Assembly (NCBI GenBank): GCA_039819665.1
Contig: JBCBRM010000041.1
Location: 1-64,000, forward strand
DNA: 64,000 nt
DNA from: JAWPMV01 sp039819665
GTDB taxonomy: Bacteria > Bacteroidota > Bacteroidia > J057
Reading direction: 5' to 3'
The notes under the pieces were generated by a model. The model ran no database searches. It was not told the origin of the DNA and saw nothing but the letters and a program-made list of their open reading frames with translations. The position numbers and the translations under genes are program-made. Positions 53,006 through 61,694 of this stretch are shown piece by piece (position 1 is the stretch's first letter; every line of letters begins with the position of its first letter).

Positions 53006-53491
53006 ATAGGACTGCAAGGCATCCATATCTGTTTTTCGATTGCCAGAAACTCGATAGACCTCGAGCTCTTTTGGTGGTAAGCCGTATCTCTGATAAGCTC
53101 CCCAAATGTACTGGATATACCATTCGGGTTCTTTTCCCCATCTCAAATCCTTACGTTTCCTCTCGAGAAATACGGATCTGGGAATTTCTACATGAATGGT
53201 TTTATCATAGGAGGCATTGATTTCGGTAAAAGCAAAAATGAATAATCCTTCGAGTATCACCACTTCATGATCTCTTCTGGTCTGCTCAATGGTACTTTTC
53301 CATCTGGGCAGGTCTATGGATTCGGGTACCTCCCAATCGATATGGTTTTGAATTAATGGAATGTCTTCTTCGGCCTTAACAAAGTCGTCCTGGTGAAGCA
53401 AAATCACCTTTTGCTCCTTATACAATCCCTTGACACGCTTTGCCAGTTTTGTTTTGCCTGATCTACTCAGTCCTCCTATCCCGATTAACAT
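52994..53491 (-). CDS. Uridine kinase-like P-loop kinase
   Basis: A 165-residue NTPase with the P-loop GIGGLSRSGKTKLAK, a DDF motif (HQDDFVKAEEDIP), a substrate-binding DWEVPESIDLPRW and EGLFIFAF as a Walker B-like strand, then RKRKDLRWG as lid. The size and DDF ... DWE pattern fit the nicotinamide-riboside kinase/uridine kinase-like group. It overlaps the Hint gene tail-to-tail by 12 bases. Confidence 0.78.
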   Translation of the reverse strand: MLIGIGGLSRSGKTKLAKRVKGLYKEQKVILLHQDDFVKAEEDIPLIQNHIDWEVPESIDLPRWKSTIEQTRRDHEVVILEGLFIFAFTEINASYDKTIHVEIPRSVFLERKRKDLRWGKEPEWYIQYIWGAYQRYGLPPKELEVYRVSGNRKTDMDALQSYLGS

Positions 53492-53572
53492 ACTGATAAG
53501 TTTGGGCTAAGGTACTAAAAAGGAAGATTTTCCTGCACTTGCCTTTCCCCTCAATAAATAGCAAATTCGATC

Positions 53573-54874
53573 ATGAGAAGATTCCTCCCCTTTATCATAC
53601 TACTCATATTTCAAATTCCCTTTATGAGTCACGGACAGAGTGATTTTATCCGTATTGAAAACGGTCAATTTATTTTGCAGGATCAGCCCTATTATTTTCT
53701 GGGGACCAACTTTTGGTATGGCATGAATTTAGGTTCGGAGGGCGAAGGTGGAGATCAGCAGCGATTGTTGCGGGAATTGGATCAGCTCAAAGAGCTTGGG
53801 GTAAAAAATCTTCGCATAATGGCTGCAAGTGAAGGACCGGATGATGAACCCTGGCGCATGCTACCCAGTCTTCAACCCAAAGCTGGGAAATATAATGAGG
53901 AGGTCTTGAAAGGTCTCGATTTTCTTTTGGCTGAAATGGCGAAACGCGATATGTATGCGGTTGTCTGCCTAAATAATTTCTGGCCCTGGTCCGGAGGTAT
54001 GGCTCAATACAAGGCCTGGACGAAAAAACAGAACATCCCCTACCCTCCTCCTGCAGAGGGAGGAAACTGGGCGACTTACCAAACCTATACGGCTGATTTT
54101 TACAAAAACGACGAGGCAAAATCGCTGTTTGTGGATCATATCAAATTTATCGTTGGAAGGAATAATAGTATAAATGGCATTGCCTACGTGGATGACCCCC
54201 ATATCATGGCCTGGGAAATAGCTAATGAACCCAGAGGAATCCTGAAACCCAGAAAATACAGAAAGTGGCTCAAGGAAACTGCCAGCTTGATTAAGAAGTT
54301 AGATCCCAATCATCTTCTAACAACAGGAAGTGAAGGATATACTCCTTCCAAGCTCGCTGGAACCCATGCTAAAAAGGATCATAAATCCAAGCATATCGAT
54401 TATCTGACTGTCCATATTTGGATTCAGAATTGGGGATGGTATGATCCCAATGACCATGAAAAAACCTTTCCCAAAGCAAAAGAGAAAGCCCTAAAGTATC
54501 TGAACAGGCATATAGAGGCAGCTGAGGAATTGGGCAAACCTTTGGTTATGGAAGAATTTGGGATTGCGCGGGATGAAGATGACCACAATCCTGCCGCGAC
54601 TACCGCTGCACGGGATGCGTATTATCAGTATATGTTTGAAGAAGTTTTCAATAGAGCAAAAGCAGGTTCAAAACTGGTAGGATGTAACTTTTGGGCCTGG
54701 GGAGGGGAAGGTAGACCTCGGGAACCACATGCAGTCTGGCGGTCCGGGGACGAATTTATTGGCGATCCGCCGCATGAATACCAGGGTTGGTATTCCGTTT
54801 ATGATACGGATAGAACTACTTTGAATGTAATAGAAACATATGCTCGGAAATTAGAGGTGTTGGGGAAACTATAG
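53573..54874 (+). CDS. Glycoside hydrolase family 5, beta-mannanase-like
   Basis: A 433-residue secreted enzyme (signal MRRFLPFIILLIFQIPFMSHG). The (beta/alpha)8 barrel has the acid/base Glu219 in WEIANEPRG and the nucleophile Glu328 in VMEEFGIARD. GTNFWYGMNLG and NNFWPWSGGMAQY are features of GH5 subfamily 7 mannan endo-1,4-beta-mannosidases. It should cut mannan chains outside the cell. No SusC/SusD pair is present in the window, so this is not a full polysaccharide-utilisation locus. An unknown membrane protein gene starts 12 bases later. Confidence 0.88.
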   Translation: MRRFLPFIILLIFQIPFMSHGQSDFIRIENGQFILQDQPYYFLGTNFWYGMNLGSEGEGGDQQRLLRELDQLKELGVKNLRIMAASEGPDDEPWRMLPSLQPKAGKYNEEVLKGLDFLLAEMAKRDMYAVVCLNNFWPWSGGMAQYKAWTKKQNIPYPPPAEGGNWATYQTYTADFYKNDEAKSLFVDHIKFIVGRNNSINGIAYVDDPHIMAWEIANEPRGILKPRKYRKWLKETASLIKKLDPNHLLTTGSEGYTPSKLAGTHAKKDHKSKHIDYLTVHIWIQNWGWYDPNDHEKTFPKAKEKALKYLNRHIEAAEELGKPLVMEEFGIARDEDDHNPAATTAARDAYYQYMFEEVFNRAKAGSKLVGCNFWAWGGEGRPREPHAVWRSGDEFIGDPPHEYQGWYSVYDTDRTTLNVIETYARKLEVLGKL

Positions 54875-54886
54875 ACCCACAGCGAC

Positions 54887-56206
54887 ATGCAAAACGATAG
54901 CACTACCGCACAGGAAAACTGGATAGAGGAAAGAAGAAATCAAAGCTGGCAAATTGAAATCGTCATTGTAGGCGGCGCGATTCTTTTTTTGACCCAAATC
55001 CCTGATTTACTCATGGATTTGCTGGCTACAGGGGTTGAAGGTCAGGGCAGAACCCTTAGCGCCGAATATATTCTAGTCGTTTTTGGAGGCTTAGTTTTTA
55101 GCCGAGCCTTACTCATCAGTTTTATCCTAAATCTCTTACTCAGGGCGATTTGGCTCGGATACCTGGCTATCAAATTTTCCTTTCCCAAAGGAATTGATTT
55201 CAACAAACTTAATTACTCCGAACACTTTCAATCGAAAATTGATAAGGAAAGCGATACCCTGGATAAAGTAATTTTCCTGGAAAGGTTATGCAGCCTTACC
55301 TATGCCGTCGGAATAATGATGACCATTATGGCCATCGGTTTATTTTCCTTTTTAATCATCCTTTCTTCCTTTCTGCACTATTTCATCCCTTCCCTTTATA
55401 GCCAGAGTTTCTTTTTTATCTTTCTGCTAATTTCCTTCCTTTTTGTACTGGGGGCTTTTGATTATATATTCTTCAAAGTGCTTGGCAAGGCATCCAGGCT
55501 AAATAAAATCTACTATCCTATCCATAGATTTTTTAGTCTTTTAACCCTCAATTTTCTGTATCGCAGGGAATGGCTAACCCTGAGTTCACGGGTAAGCAGG
55601 TGGGGGATTTCTCTGATGTTTATCTTCTATTTTTTCCTGGCCTTTTTCATCGCGCAGGAAGAGTTGAACCGGAAATTCGGTATGGGACGATTCATCAATT
55701 TTGGGGACCTGACTGAGAGCCGCAATTACAGTAATTTCCAAAAGACCTATCAGCGAATACATTCCCATAATTACGTAGATATGATGGAGACTGATGACAG
55801 GGTGGCACAGGCAGCGATTCAGAGTAGTATAGTCAAAGACCATCACTTACAGCTTTTTATCGTTTACCGTAAATCCTACGACCTTCTTCTGGATAGTCTA
55901 TTTAATCAAAGCGGTTTTATCTCTGAGCTTGATAAAATCAGATGGGATGAGGTACAAAAAAATGATCGCAAGTTTAATAATGCCCTCCGTGAAATGTTTA
56001 GCGTTTATGTGGATGCAGACAAGAAACAGGAGTTAAACTGGTATTTTCATAAGCTCCCACTGACTCAGCAAGAAGGATTTATTAGCTACATACCACTGGA
56101 TTCTCTTTCTAGTGGAGAGCATAGAATAGCCATAAATCATAGAGTTTTTAGAGGAGATAGTTTAGGATGGTGGACCTTTTCATATTTCCCGTTCGTAAAA
56201 GAATAA
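54887..56206 (+). CDS. Hypothetical multi-spanning membrane protein
   Basis: A 439-residue protein with about six hydrophobic segments (about 25-45, 60-90, 140-165, 175-200, 240-262 and others) and a C-terminal soluble domain of about 160 residues. I recognise no family. It starts 12 bases after the GH5 stop and is followed after 77 bases by a membrane nucleotide cyclase. It could be a partner of either. Highly acidic or basic clusters are not striking. Confidence 0.6.
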   Translation: MQNDSTTAQENWIEERRNQSWQIEIVIVGGAILFLTQIPDLLMDLLATGVEGQGRTLSAEYILVVFGGLVFSRALLISFILNLLLRAIWLGYLAIKFSFPKGIDFNKLNYSEHFQSKIDKESDTLDKVIFLERLCSLTYAVGIMMTIMAIGLFSFLIILSSFLHYFIPSLYSQSFFFIFLLISFLFVLGAFDYIFFKVLGKASRLNKIYYPIHRFFSLLTLNFLYRREWLTLSSRVSRWGISLMFIFYFFLAFFIAQEELNRKFGMGRFINFGDLTESRNYSNFQKTYQRIHSHNYVDMMETDDRVAQAAIQSSIVKDHHLQLFIVYRKSYDLLLDSLFNQSGFISELDKIRWDEVQKNDRKFNNALREMFSVYVDADKKQELNWYFHKLPLTQQEGFISYIPLDSLSSGEHRIAINHRVFRGDSLGWWTFSYFPFVKE

Positions 56207-56283
56207 GCTATAACGGGACATTCTATGAAACTATTTTGTCTAAAATCCATTTATAATTAGAAGGCTTTTACAACAGGGCTAGC

Positions 56284-57408
56284 ATGAAAATCGGCTTCCG
56301 TAACATCTTCAAAAGGAAAGATCAAAGGTTTTCCTATAAATTGCGACAATGGTTTCTCCTTAGCGTTTTTTGGATCCTTATGGGAATTATCATTCCTGTT
56401 TATGATCATTTACTGATGCTGGGAAATTTTCCGCCTGAACAACTCGTCAATCAAGAACTTTCCGTAGACCTCGCATATAATATAAGTGCCTCTATCCTCG
56501 CGAGTTTGCTAGCAGGCCCCTCTTTGGTATTTCTTGTCAACAACAGGGTCCAAAGGCGGTCCTATGGCTATGCCATTCTTTCGGTTGTGGGAAGCTTTGT
56601 CGTGGTTATGATCATCGTGACGAGTATCATCGGGATAAGCCTTGCAAAGGTAAATTCTGGAGAATTCCCCTTCTTTAGCGAGAGAGCCAGTCGGATATTC
56701 TGGGCCTATTTATTCAGTCCTTTCCAGTTGAAACTCATCCTGGTATGGTCTCTGATCACCATGGCTACCCAGTTCTTCTTTCAAGTGAATGACAAATTTG
56801 GTCCAGGTTTATTATGGGATTTTATCAGAGGAAAATACCGGGAGCCCCAGGAAGAAATGAGGATCTTTATGATCCTCGATATTACGGGCTCAACCAAAAT
56901 TGCAGAAAAATTGGGAAACAAGGATTACTACAACCTCTTGAGAGATTTCTTTGCAGACATAACACCAGCCATTGTTGATAATCGGGGCGAGATTTATCAA
57001 TATGTAGGAGATGAAGTAGTTGTATCCTGGGAATATCCTGAAGGTTTTAATATAAAGAATTGTATCAATTGCTATTTCGATGCCCGAGAACGCTTAGCTA
57101 AGCTGGAAAGTAAATACCTGGAAAAATACGGCCTTCTTCCCGAATTCAAAGCTTCTATTAATGCGGGGCCTGTAACTGCCGGGGAAATTGGAATCATCAA
57201 AAAGGATATTACCTATTCCGGAGATGTATTGAATACCACAGCCAGAATTTTGGGTAAGTGCAAAGAATACCAAAGAAACCTCCTAATTTCGGGAAGCCTT
57301 ATTTCAAAAATTGAAGGTTATAAAGCCATTTCATTCGAAAGAATGGGGTCAGTGCTACTCAGGGGGAAAAGTGAATCCATCGAAATTTATGCCATTGATA
57401 AAACATAA
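56284..57408 (+). CDS. Membrane-bound class III adenylate/guanylate cyclase
   Basis: A 374-residue protein. Four hydrophobic segments (about 20-45, 62-85, 95-120, 140-165) precede a cyclase catalytic domain (about 195-370). FMILDITGSTKIAEKLG gives the first metal Asp, YQYVGDEVVVSWE the second, SINAGPVTAGEIG is the conserved strand-turn, and ITYSGDVLNTTARI contains the transition-state residues Asn and Arg. It should make cAMP or cGMP at the membrane; the base-recognition residues do not let me decide. It ends five bases from a convergent gene. Confidence 0.88.
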   Translation: MKIGFRNIFKRKDQRFSYKLRQWFLLSVFWILMGIIIPVYDHLLMLGNFPPEQLVNQELSVDLAYNISASILASLLAGPSLVFLVNNRVQRRSYGYAILSVVGSFVVVMIIVTSIIGISLAKVNSGEFPFFSERASRIFWAYLFSPFQLKLILVWSLITMATQFFFQVNDKFGPGLLWDFIRGKYREPQEEMRIFMILDITGSTKIAEKLGNKDYYNLLRDFFADITPAIVDNRGEIYQYVGDEVVVSWEYPEGFNIKNCINCYFDARERLAKLESKYLEKYGLLPEFKASINAGPVTAGEIGIIKKDITYSGDVLNTTARILGKCKEYQRNLLISGSLISKIEGYKAISFERMGSVLLRGKSESIEIYAIDKT

Positions 57409-57413
57409 ACTTC

Positions 57414-57917
57414 CTAAAATTCATAGCCCAAATGCAATCCGGAGAAAATCTCCGCATGTTCCCCTAAAAGCCCTCCAATAACTGGCCCCAGGTGGAAATG
57501 ATCCCCTATAAAAATATTGATTTCAGATTCTATATATGCTGAAACTGAAAGAGATTCTTCCTCATTGCCTGGCGTAAAGTTTGGACCTCCATTGAAGGTA
57601 ATCCATTTGACAGGTTTATAGCTCCCTATCAATGCAAGCTCATTCCCAAATTTACCTTCTTTTTCATATTTCAGGGTATATCCCAGTCCCAGCGCCCAAT
57701 GATGATCGAACCAATAGGTAAGATGTAGCTCATTTCCCCAAAGACTTTCTTGAGCGGCTTCACTCCCCGGCTCAAAGAAATGCAAAGTCGAAAAAACTAT
57801 TTCCCAGGCCCCTTCGTTCGCATGATTACTTTCTGAATTCTTATGCTCCTGAGCAAAACAAAGAGATCCAGAGAATAAGAGGCTTGTGATCAGGAATGAA
57901 AAGCGATACATATTCAT
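57414..57917 (-). CDS. Secreted beta-rich protein, probable outer-membrane barrel
   Basis: A 167-residue protein. The start ATG 57917 (or 57911) gives a signal peptide (MYRFSFLITSLLFSGSLCFA); the open frame extends 28 codons further without a reason to start there. The mature part has strand-like alternation (HLTYWFDHHWALGLGYTLKY, AYIESEINIFIGDHFHLGPV) and ends LGYEF, as in small barrels. Several His residues may bind metal, but no motif is clear. Confidence 0.6.
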   Translation of the reverse strand: MNMYRFSFLITSLLFSGSLCFAQEHKNSESNHANEGAWEIVFSTLHFFEPGSEAAQESLWGNELHLTYWFDHHWALGLGYTLKYEKEGKFGNELALIGSYKPVKWITFNGGPNFTPGNEEESLSVSAYIESEINIFIGDHFHLGPVIGGLLGEHAEIFSGLHLGYEF

Positions 57918-58001
57918 ATAGACAAAATTAAGAGTTGAATGAAGCATAAAAATAGAAGTCAAAATATCAAGCTGCTGTCGCCATTTACACGCATCCCTCA
58001 T

Positions 58002-58151
58002 TTTTTTTAAAAATTTTTAGATGAAAGTTAAGCTTTCGTCTTATCTAATTGAGTCTGAATTTTCAAAACTATCCCCCTCAATACATTCGATTTATGCACG
58101 ATAAAAGAGGATGGGAATTCTATTAACCTCTAGTCAAAAAAAAACAACTCT
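58002..58151. other. Intergenic upstream region
   Basis: A run of T/A (58004-58018) marks the 5' side of the leftward barrel gene. No other element was recognised. Confidence 0.3.
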
Positions 58152-58647
58152 TTGAAAACCATTTTAGGAAAGCAAGGCAAAGTACCCTCCTTTGCTTCTT
58201 TTTCACTTGTTCACCCAATGAAGAATTAGAGGAAATCAGGAAGCCAGAAACACAATAATTAATCCAGATCAAAGTAAGTGATAAAGACTTTCAGAATAAT
58301 TTGAAAAGACTGGGCCTTCCCCTGGACAAGGGCAAATGGTGTTTATGCTAGTTGGTACTATCAAGGAATTCATTTTAGCCAAAATCCTCATGAATTTTTT
58401 CTCGAAGATGTAATAAGAAATCAAACAGTGGAAATTACTCACTGGATGAATTATGATGATTCCTTTCCTTTTAATGAGCAGGGATGGATAAAAACCAAAA
58501 TTGTCTGTGAGAAAGCCCTCCTGTAATTTACTCTGTTAAAATTCCTCCCTTTATTCTCACAGGAGAGTTCCGCCTGATGTTCGAAAGTTTGCAAAAATCA
58601 CCTTTGTATGTGAAACCAAAGATGCACTTGAAAATGTGCTGAACTAA
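58152..58647 (+). pseudogene. Decayed lipoprotein gene
   Basis: Coding-like segments in shifting frames: (TTG)KTIL..., then LLCFFFTCSPNEELEEIRKP, a lipoprotein signal with lipobox FFTC, a stop, IKVSDKDFQNNLKRLGLPLD, a frameshift, NGVYASWYYQGIHFSQNP and FNEQGWIKTKIVCEKALL with a stop, and finally VPPDVRKFAKITFVCETKDA ending at TAA 58645-58647. At least three disruptions are needed to join these, so the gene is dead. The family is not recognised. A terminator hairpin still follows. Confidence 0.6.
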
Positions 58648-58673
58648 GTATAGCAAATAATTGTATACCGAAA

Positions 58674-58700
58674 GACCCTCTCAGCAATGCTGAGAGGGTC
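58674..58700. terminator. Hairpin between the decayed lipoprotein gene and the ECF sigma gene
   Basis: GACCCTCTCAGC and GCTGAGAGGGTC form a perfect 12-base stem with a 3-base loop. T-runs are short on both sides (TCTCTGTTTG to the right, TTTCGGT on the minus strand), so it can serve both directions. Confidence 0.7.
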
Positions 58701-58739
58701 TCTGTTTGTAATAACACGTTACCTAACTATAATTCTATT

Positions 58740-59330
58740 CTAACCGGCATACGCCATCTGATATTTCTGACTTCCTGTATAGAGTTGATCCATATCACTC
58801 TCTTTCAAAAGATCAACCCGCAATTTTTTCTTTGCACGGAAGAGACGAATCTTAACTGCTTCCTCTGAAATCCCTAAGTCATCCGCGGTTTCTTGTGTAG
58901 AGGCTCCCATTACGAGGCGCTGTACAACTACAGATTTATACTTAGGAGCAAGACGTGATATCGCCCTATCCAGCTGATTTCTGACTTCTGTATTGATTAC
59001 CTGATGCTCCGTAGTAGGTGCCAGGGGATAATCTGCCTTATTAAAGTTGTTTTGGTATTTGCGGAATAAGCCTTTGCGGCGGTTGGATTGCTTGCATTCA
59101 TTGATCATAATGCGGATCAACCAACTTTTGAAAGAAGAGTCTCCTCTGAATTTATGTAGATTTTCAAAGGCTTTCAGATAAGTCGTTTGGACCATATCAT
59201 CTACCTCTCCTCCTTCGAAAAGGTAATAATGGCCTACTTTACGCAGGTAGGTCGTATATTTTTTAACCAGTTTTTCAAATTCTTCGGTTTTTCCTGCGAG
59301 GACGTTTTTGATGGTTTCTTGCTCAGCCAT
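58740..59330 (-). CDS. ECF-type RNA polymerase sigma factor
   Basis: A 196-residue sigma-70 family factor. Region 2 (about 15-90: EFEKLVKKYTTYLRKV, DDMVQTTYLKAFENLHKF, FKSWLIRIMINECKQSNRR) and region 4 (about 125-180: LAPKYKSVVVQRLVMGASTQ, ETADDLGISEEAVKIRLFRAKKKLR) are both complete. No anti-sigma gene lies downstream; the adjacent gene on that side is a pseudogene. Target promoters are unknown. Confidence 0.92.
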   Translation of the reverse strand: MAEQETIKNVLAGKTEEFEKLVKKYTTYLRKVGHYYLFEGGEVDDMVQTTYLKAFENLHKFRGDSSFKSWLIRIMINECKQSNRRKGLFRKYQNNFNKADYPLAPTTEHQVINTEVRNQLDRAISRLAPKYKSVVVQRLVMGASTQETADDLGISEEAVKIRLFRAKKKLRVDLLKESDMDQLYTGSQKYQMAYAG

Positions 59331-59668
59331 AACGGTTTCTTATCTTGTTTAAGGTTAGATCAATTGAGGAAAAAAGAGCGTAGCTTTCCCAGGCTCTCAA
59401 TATTCCTGAAAGCTCCGGTCGCAAAGCGTCAATTTTTTTACACTTTTGCGCTCTCCTCGAATGTGATATTAATTATGCCTAGGGAAGACAAGGATAATTT
59501 CGTGTATGTTTAATTGTAAACCCTTGTACTTACCAACGACTGCAAATAGCTATGATTTTCACTTAAGATCAATCCTCCTTAGGGGGGAAATTCATTTCTA
59601 AAAATTCCCCCTTAGGGGGGATGGATGGCAAGCAGAAAATTCTCAACTTGTGAATCCAATTAGCAGCT
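59331..59668. other. Intergenic region with CCTTAGGGGGGA repeats
   Basis: Between divergent genes. Two copies of CCTTAGGGGGGA (59574-59585 and about 59612-59623), the second within CCCCCTTAGGGGGG, which is itself palindromic; the region can fold into a hairpin with AAATT...AATTTT arms. Bacteroidota genomes often carry such short intergenic palindromes. The ECF promoter should lie between 59331 and 59520. Confidence 0.45.
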
Positions 59669-60469
59669 TTGTATAGGCCAATTTATATATCTGAGAAATA
59701 CCATATATATTTAATAAGCACAGTAGACATAAATAATTTGAGTTTCATACATCATACTTCTTTAAAAATCCCGCTAATAGGGAAAGAGGCTTTAGGCTCA
59801 TTTACAATCTCTCAAATAGGAAAATATTCATGGATACCCTTCCTGACTTTACTATTTCTTGGGTCAATAAATGAGACATTAGCACAGAGAAACAGTTTTT
59901 CCGGTGAGGTTGTCCTTCCCAGAGATCATTCTCCTAGAGTAGGTAGGCTACATGCCTATGAAGACGCTCCCCATGATGAACTGGATATTCGAGACGTACA
60001 TGTGGTTTTACATCCCCTTGATTTTGACGCTAGAACACGTCCTATGGAAAATGCAGTGATTACACAAAAAAAAGAAAGGTTTATTCCGCAGGTTTTATTA
60101 ATCACTCCGGGTAGTACCGTTTATTTTTTGAATGAAGATAATCAGTATCACAATGTCTTTAGCCGGGCCCCGAGAGCCTCATTCAATATCGGAAGGAGAC
60201 CTCCGGGCCATGTTTATCCAAAACGCATTGACAGAACCGGTACGATAAAGATATTTTGTGATATCCATGCCCATATGCGGGCATATGTTATCAGTGTAGA
60301 TACTCCTTATTTTTCACGTTTGGACTCCAGGGGTGAGTACGAAATCAGGAACCTTCCGGATGGACGCTATCGAATGGAAATCATTCATCCCATGCTGGAT
60401 TCCTACATCCGTGAAATAGAACTTGAAGGAGGAGAAGACTTATTTAGAAGCTGGGACCTAAATAGATAA
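59669..60469 (+). CDS. Cupredoxin-like copper-binding protein
   Basis: About 266 residues from a TTG; the true start is uncertain, as no ATG precedes the signal-like segment FLTLLFLGSINETLAQ at about 57-73, so a non-standard start or a shorter protein is likely. The mature part has a plastocyanin/MauL-like fold: VYFLNEDNQYHNVFSRA with a His ligand, then Cys197-Asp-Ile-His200-Ala-His202-Met203, which supplies Cys, His and Met for a type-1 copper. The last 45 residues (SRGEYEIRNLPDGRYRMEI) are a carboxypeptidase-regulatory-like strand pair. First gene of a tight operon with a porin and a sensor kinase. Confidence 0.72.
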   Translation: MYRPIYISEKYHIYLISTVDINNLSFIHHTSLKIPLIGKEALGSFTISQIGKYSWIPFLTLLFLGSINETLAQRNSFSGEVVLPRDHSPRVGRLHAYEDAPHDELDIRDVHVVLHPLDFDARTRPMENAVITQKKERFIPQVLLITPGSTVYFLNEDNQYHNVFSRAPRASFNIGRRPPGHVYPKRIDRTGTIKIFCDIHAHMRAYVISVDTPYFSRLDSRGEYEIRNLPDGRYRMEIIHPMLDSYIREIELEGGEDLFRSWDLNR

Positions 60470-60470
60470 G

Positions 60471-61688
60471 ATGCGCACTAACATTTACATTTTTATCCTT
60501 TGCCTTTTACTTGCAGGCAAGGTTAAATTGAAAGCTCAGGAAAACGAGTTTACAGGTGCTCGAATTGCAGTTGGAGGTAGTTTGAGTACGGATTTTAACT
60601 GGGGGGAAGAGGGATCTCATTATTTCTATAATGGTATACATCCAGAAAAGAGAGATTGGTTTTTCGGGGTACAGGAGGCGAATCTTCGTTCAGAATTGCG
60701 TTTCCATAAAAATTTCTCCTTCCTCGGCAGGCTTCAACTCAGGCGAATGTGGGGCAATGAGTTAGATGAATGGGTACTTGCTCAAGCGGTACTCAGATAT
60801 AAAAGCAATAACAATAAATTTCGGATAGAATTTGGCCGATTTCTCCTACCAACAGGAACATTCTATCAGCGTATTCTTCCACAGGATAGACTTATGGTGA
60901 GTCCTCCTTTGCCCTATGCCTATTATGTAAATATCTCCGAACAGCTGGGATATGCATCTGGCCTCAAGGAGCCTGGACGCATTATTTACAATGGAAGAAG
61001 AGACTGGGGAAGTAATATGAGTTATGCTTATGGGTATGGAAATGGCTTAAAATTTCACTGGAAAATCATTTCTGATACCCTTGAAGTAGATCTGGCAATC
61101 AGTCAATCAGCTCCTATAGCCAGTCCCAATCTAGATCGCGCTTTTCGTCCCACCCTGATGGGACGCATTCAATATCATCCCCTCTATTTCTGGACGCAGG
61201 GATTCAGCTTTAGCTATGGAGGGATCCTGGATGATAATGAGGATACCCGCTCCCTTGAGAATGCAGGTAGCTTTAGACAATTGTTGTTGGGAACTGATTT
61301 CAAAACCGGATTCAACTATTTTGAAATTGGAGGTGAATTGTTAGCAAGTCGCTATCAAGTCCCTGTTTTTAGTGATTCACTCCAGCAATTTATTGAGAAT
61401 TCAGCCTTCAATAATCCTTTGTGGAGTATTGGTGCCTATGCAGATCTAAAAGTAGAAGTACCCTCTTTTCCTGGCTTTTATGCAGCCTATCGGCTAGGCT
61501 TTATCCATTTCAATCGAATGGAAAATAGAGGGGATAGATGGGATGATCCTCTTCGAAGACATTCGGTAGCTTTAGCATACAGAATCAATCACTTTCTTAT
61601 CTTGAAAAGTGTATATTCCTGGCAGACTGTAAGTAATCAGGATAGGCTCCTCGATCATTGGAGAACCAACCTTACGATACATTTCTAA
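60471..61688 (+). CDS. Outer-membrane porin-like protein
   Basis: A 405-residue protein with signal peptide (MRTNIYIFILCLLLAGKVKLKA). The rest is beta-rich with strand patterns such as FSFLGRLQLRRMWG and KFRIEFGRFLLPTG, the latter typical of phosphate-selective porin (OprO/P-like) proteins, and ends LTIHF with terminal Phe. It begins one base after the cupredoxin stop, so the two are co-translated. It may form the pore through which the substrate of the system enters. Confidence 0.75.
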   Translation: MRTNIYIFILCLLLAGKVKLKAQENEFTGARIAVGGSLSTDFNWGEEGSHYFYNGIHPEKRDWFFGVQEANLRSELRFHKNFSFLGRLQLRRMWGNELDEWVLAQAVLRYKSNNNKFRIEFGRFLLPTGTFYQRILPQDRLMVSPPLPYAYYVNISEQLGYASGLKEPGRIIYNGRRDWGSNMSYAYGYGNGLKFHWKIISDTLEVDLAISQSAPIASPNLDRAFRPTLMGRIQYHPLYFWTQGFSFSYGGILDDNEDTRSLENAGSFRQLLLGTDFKTGFNYFEIGGELLASRYQVPVFSDSLQQFIENSAFNNPLWSIGAYADLKVEVPSFPGFYAAYRLGFIHFNRMENRGDRWDDPLRRHSVALAYRINHFLILKSVYSWQTVSNQDRLLDHWRTNLTIHF

Positions 61689-61694
61689 CACCTA

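Noticed and set aside
53573..56206. Polysaccharide utilisation locus around the GH5 enzyme
   Set aside because: No SusC/SusD-like pair or second glycoside hydrolase is present in the window.
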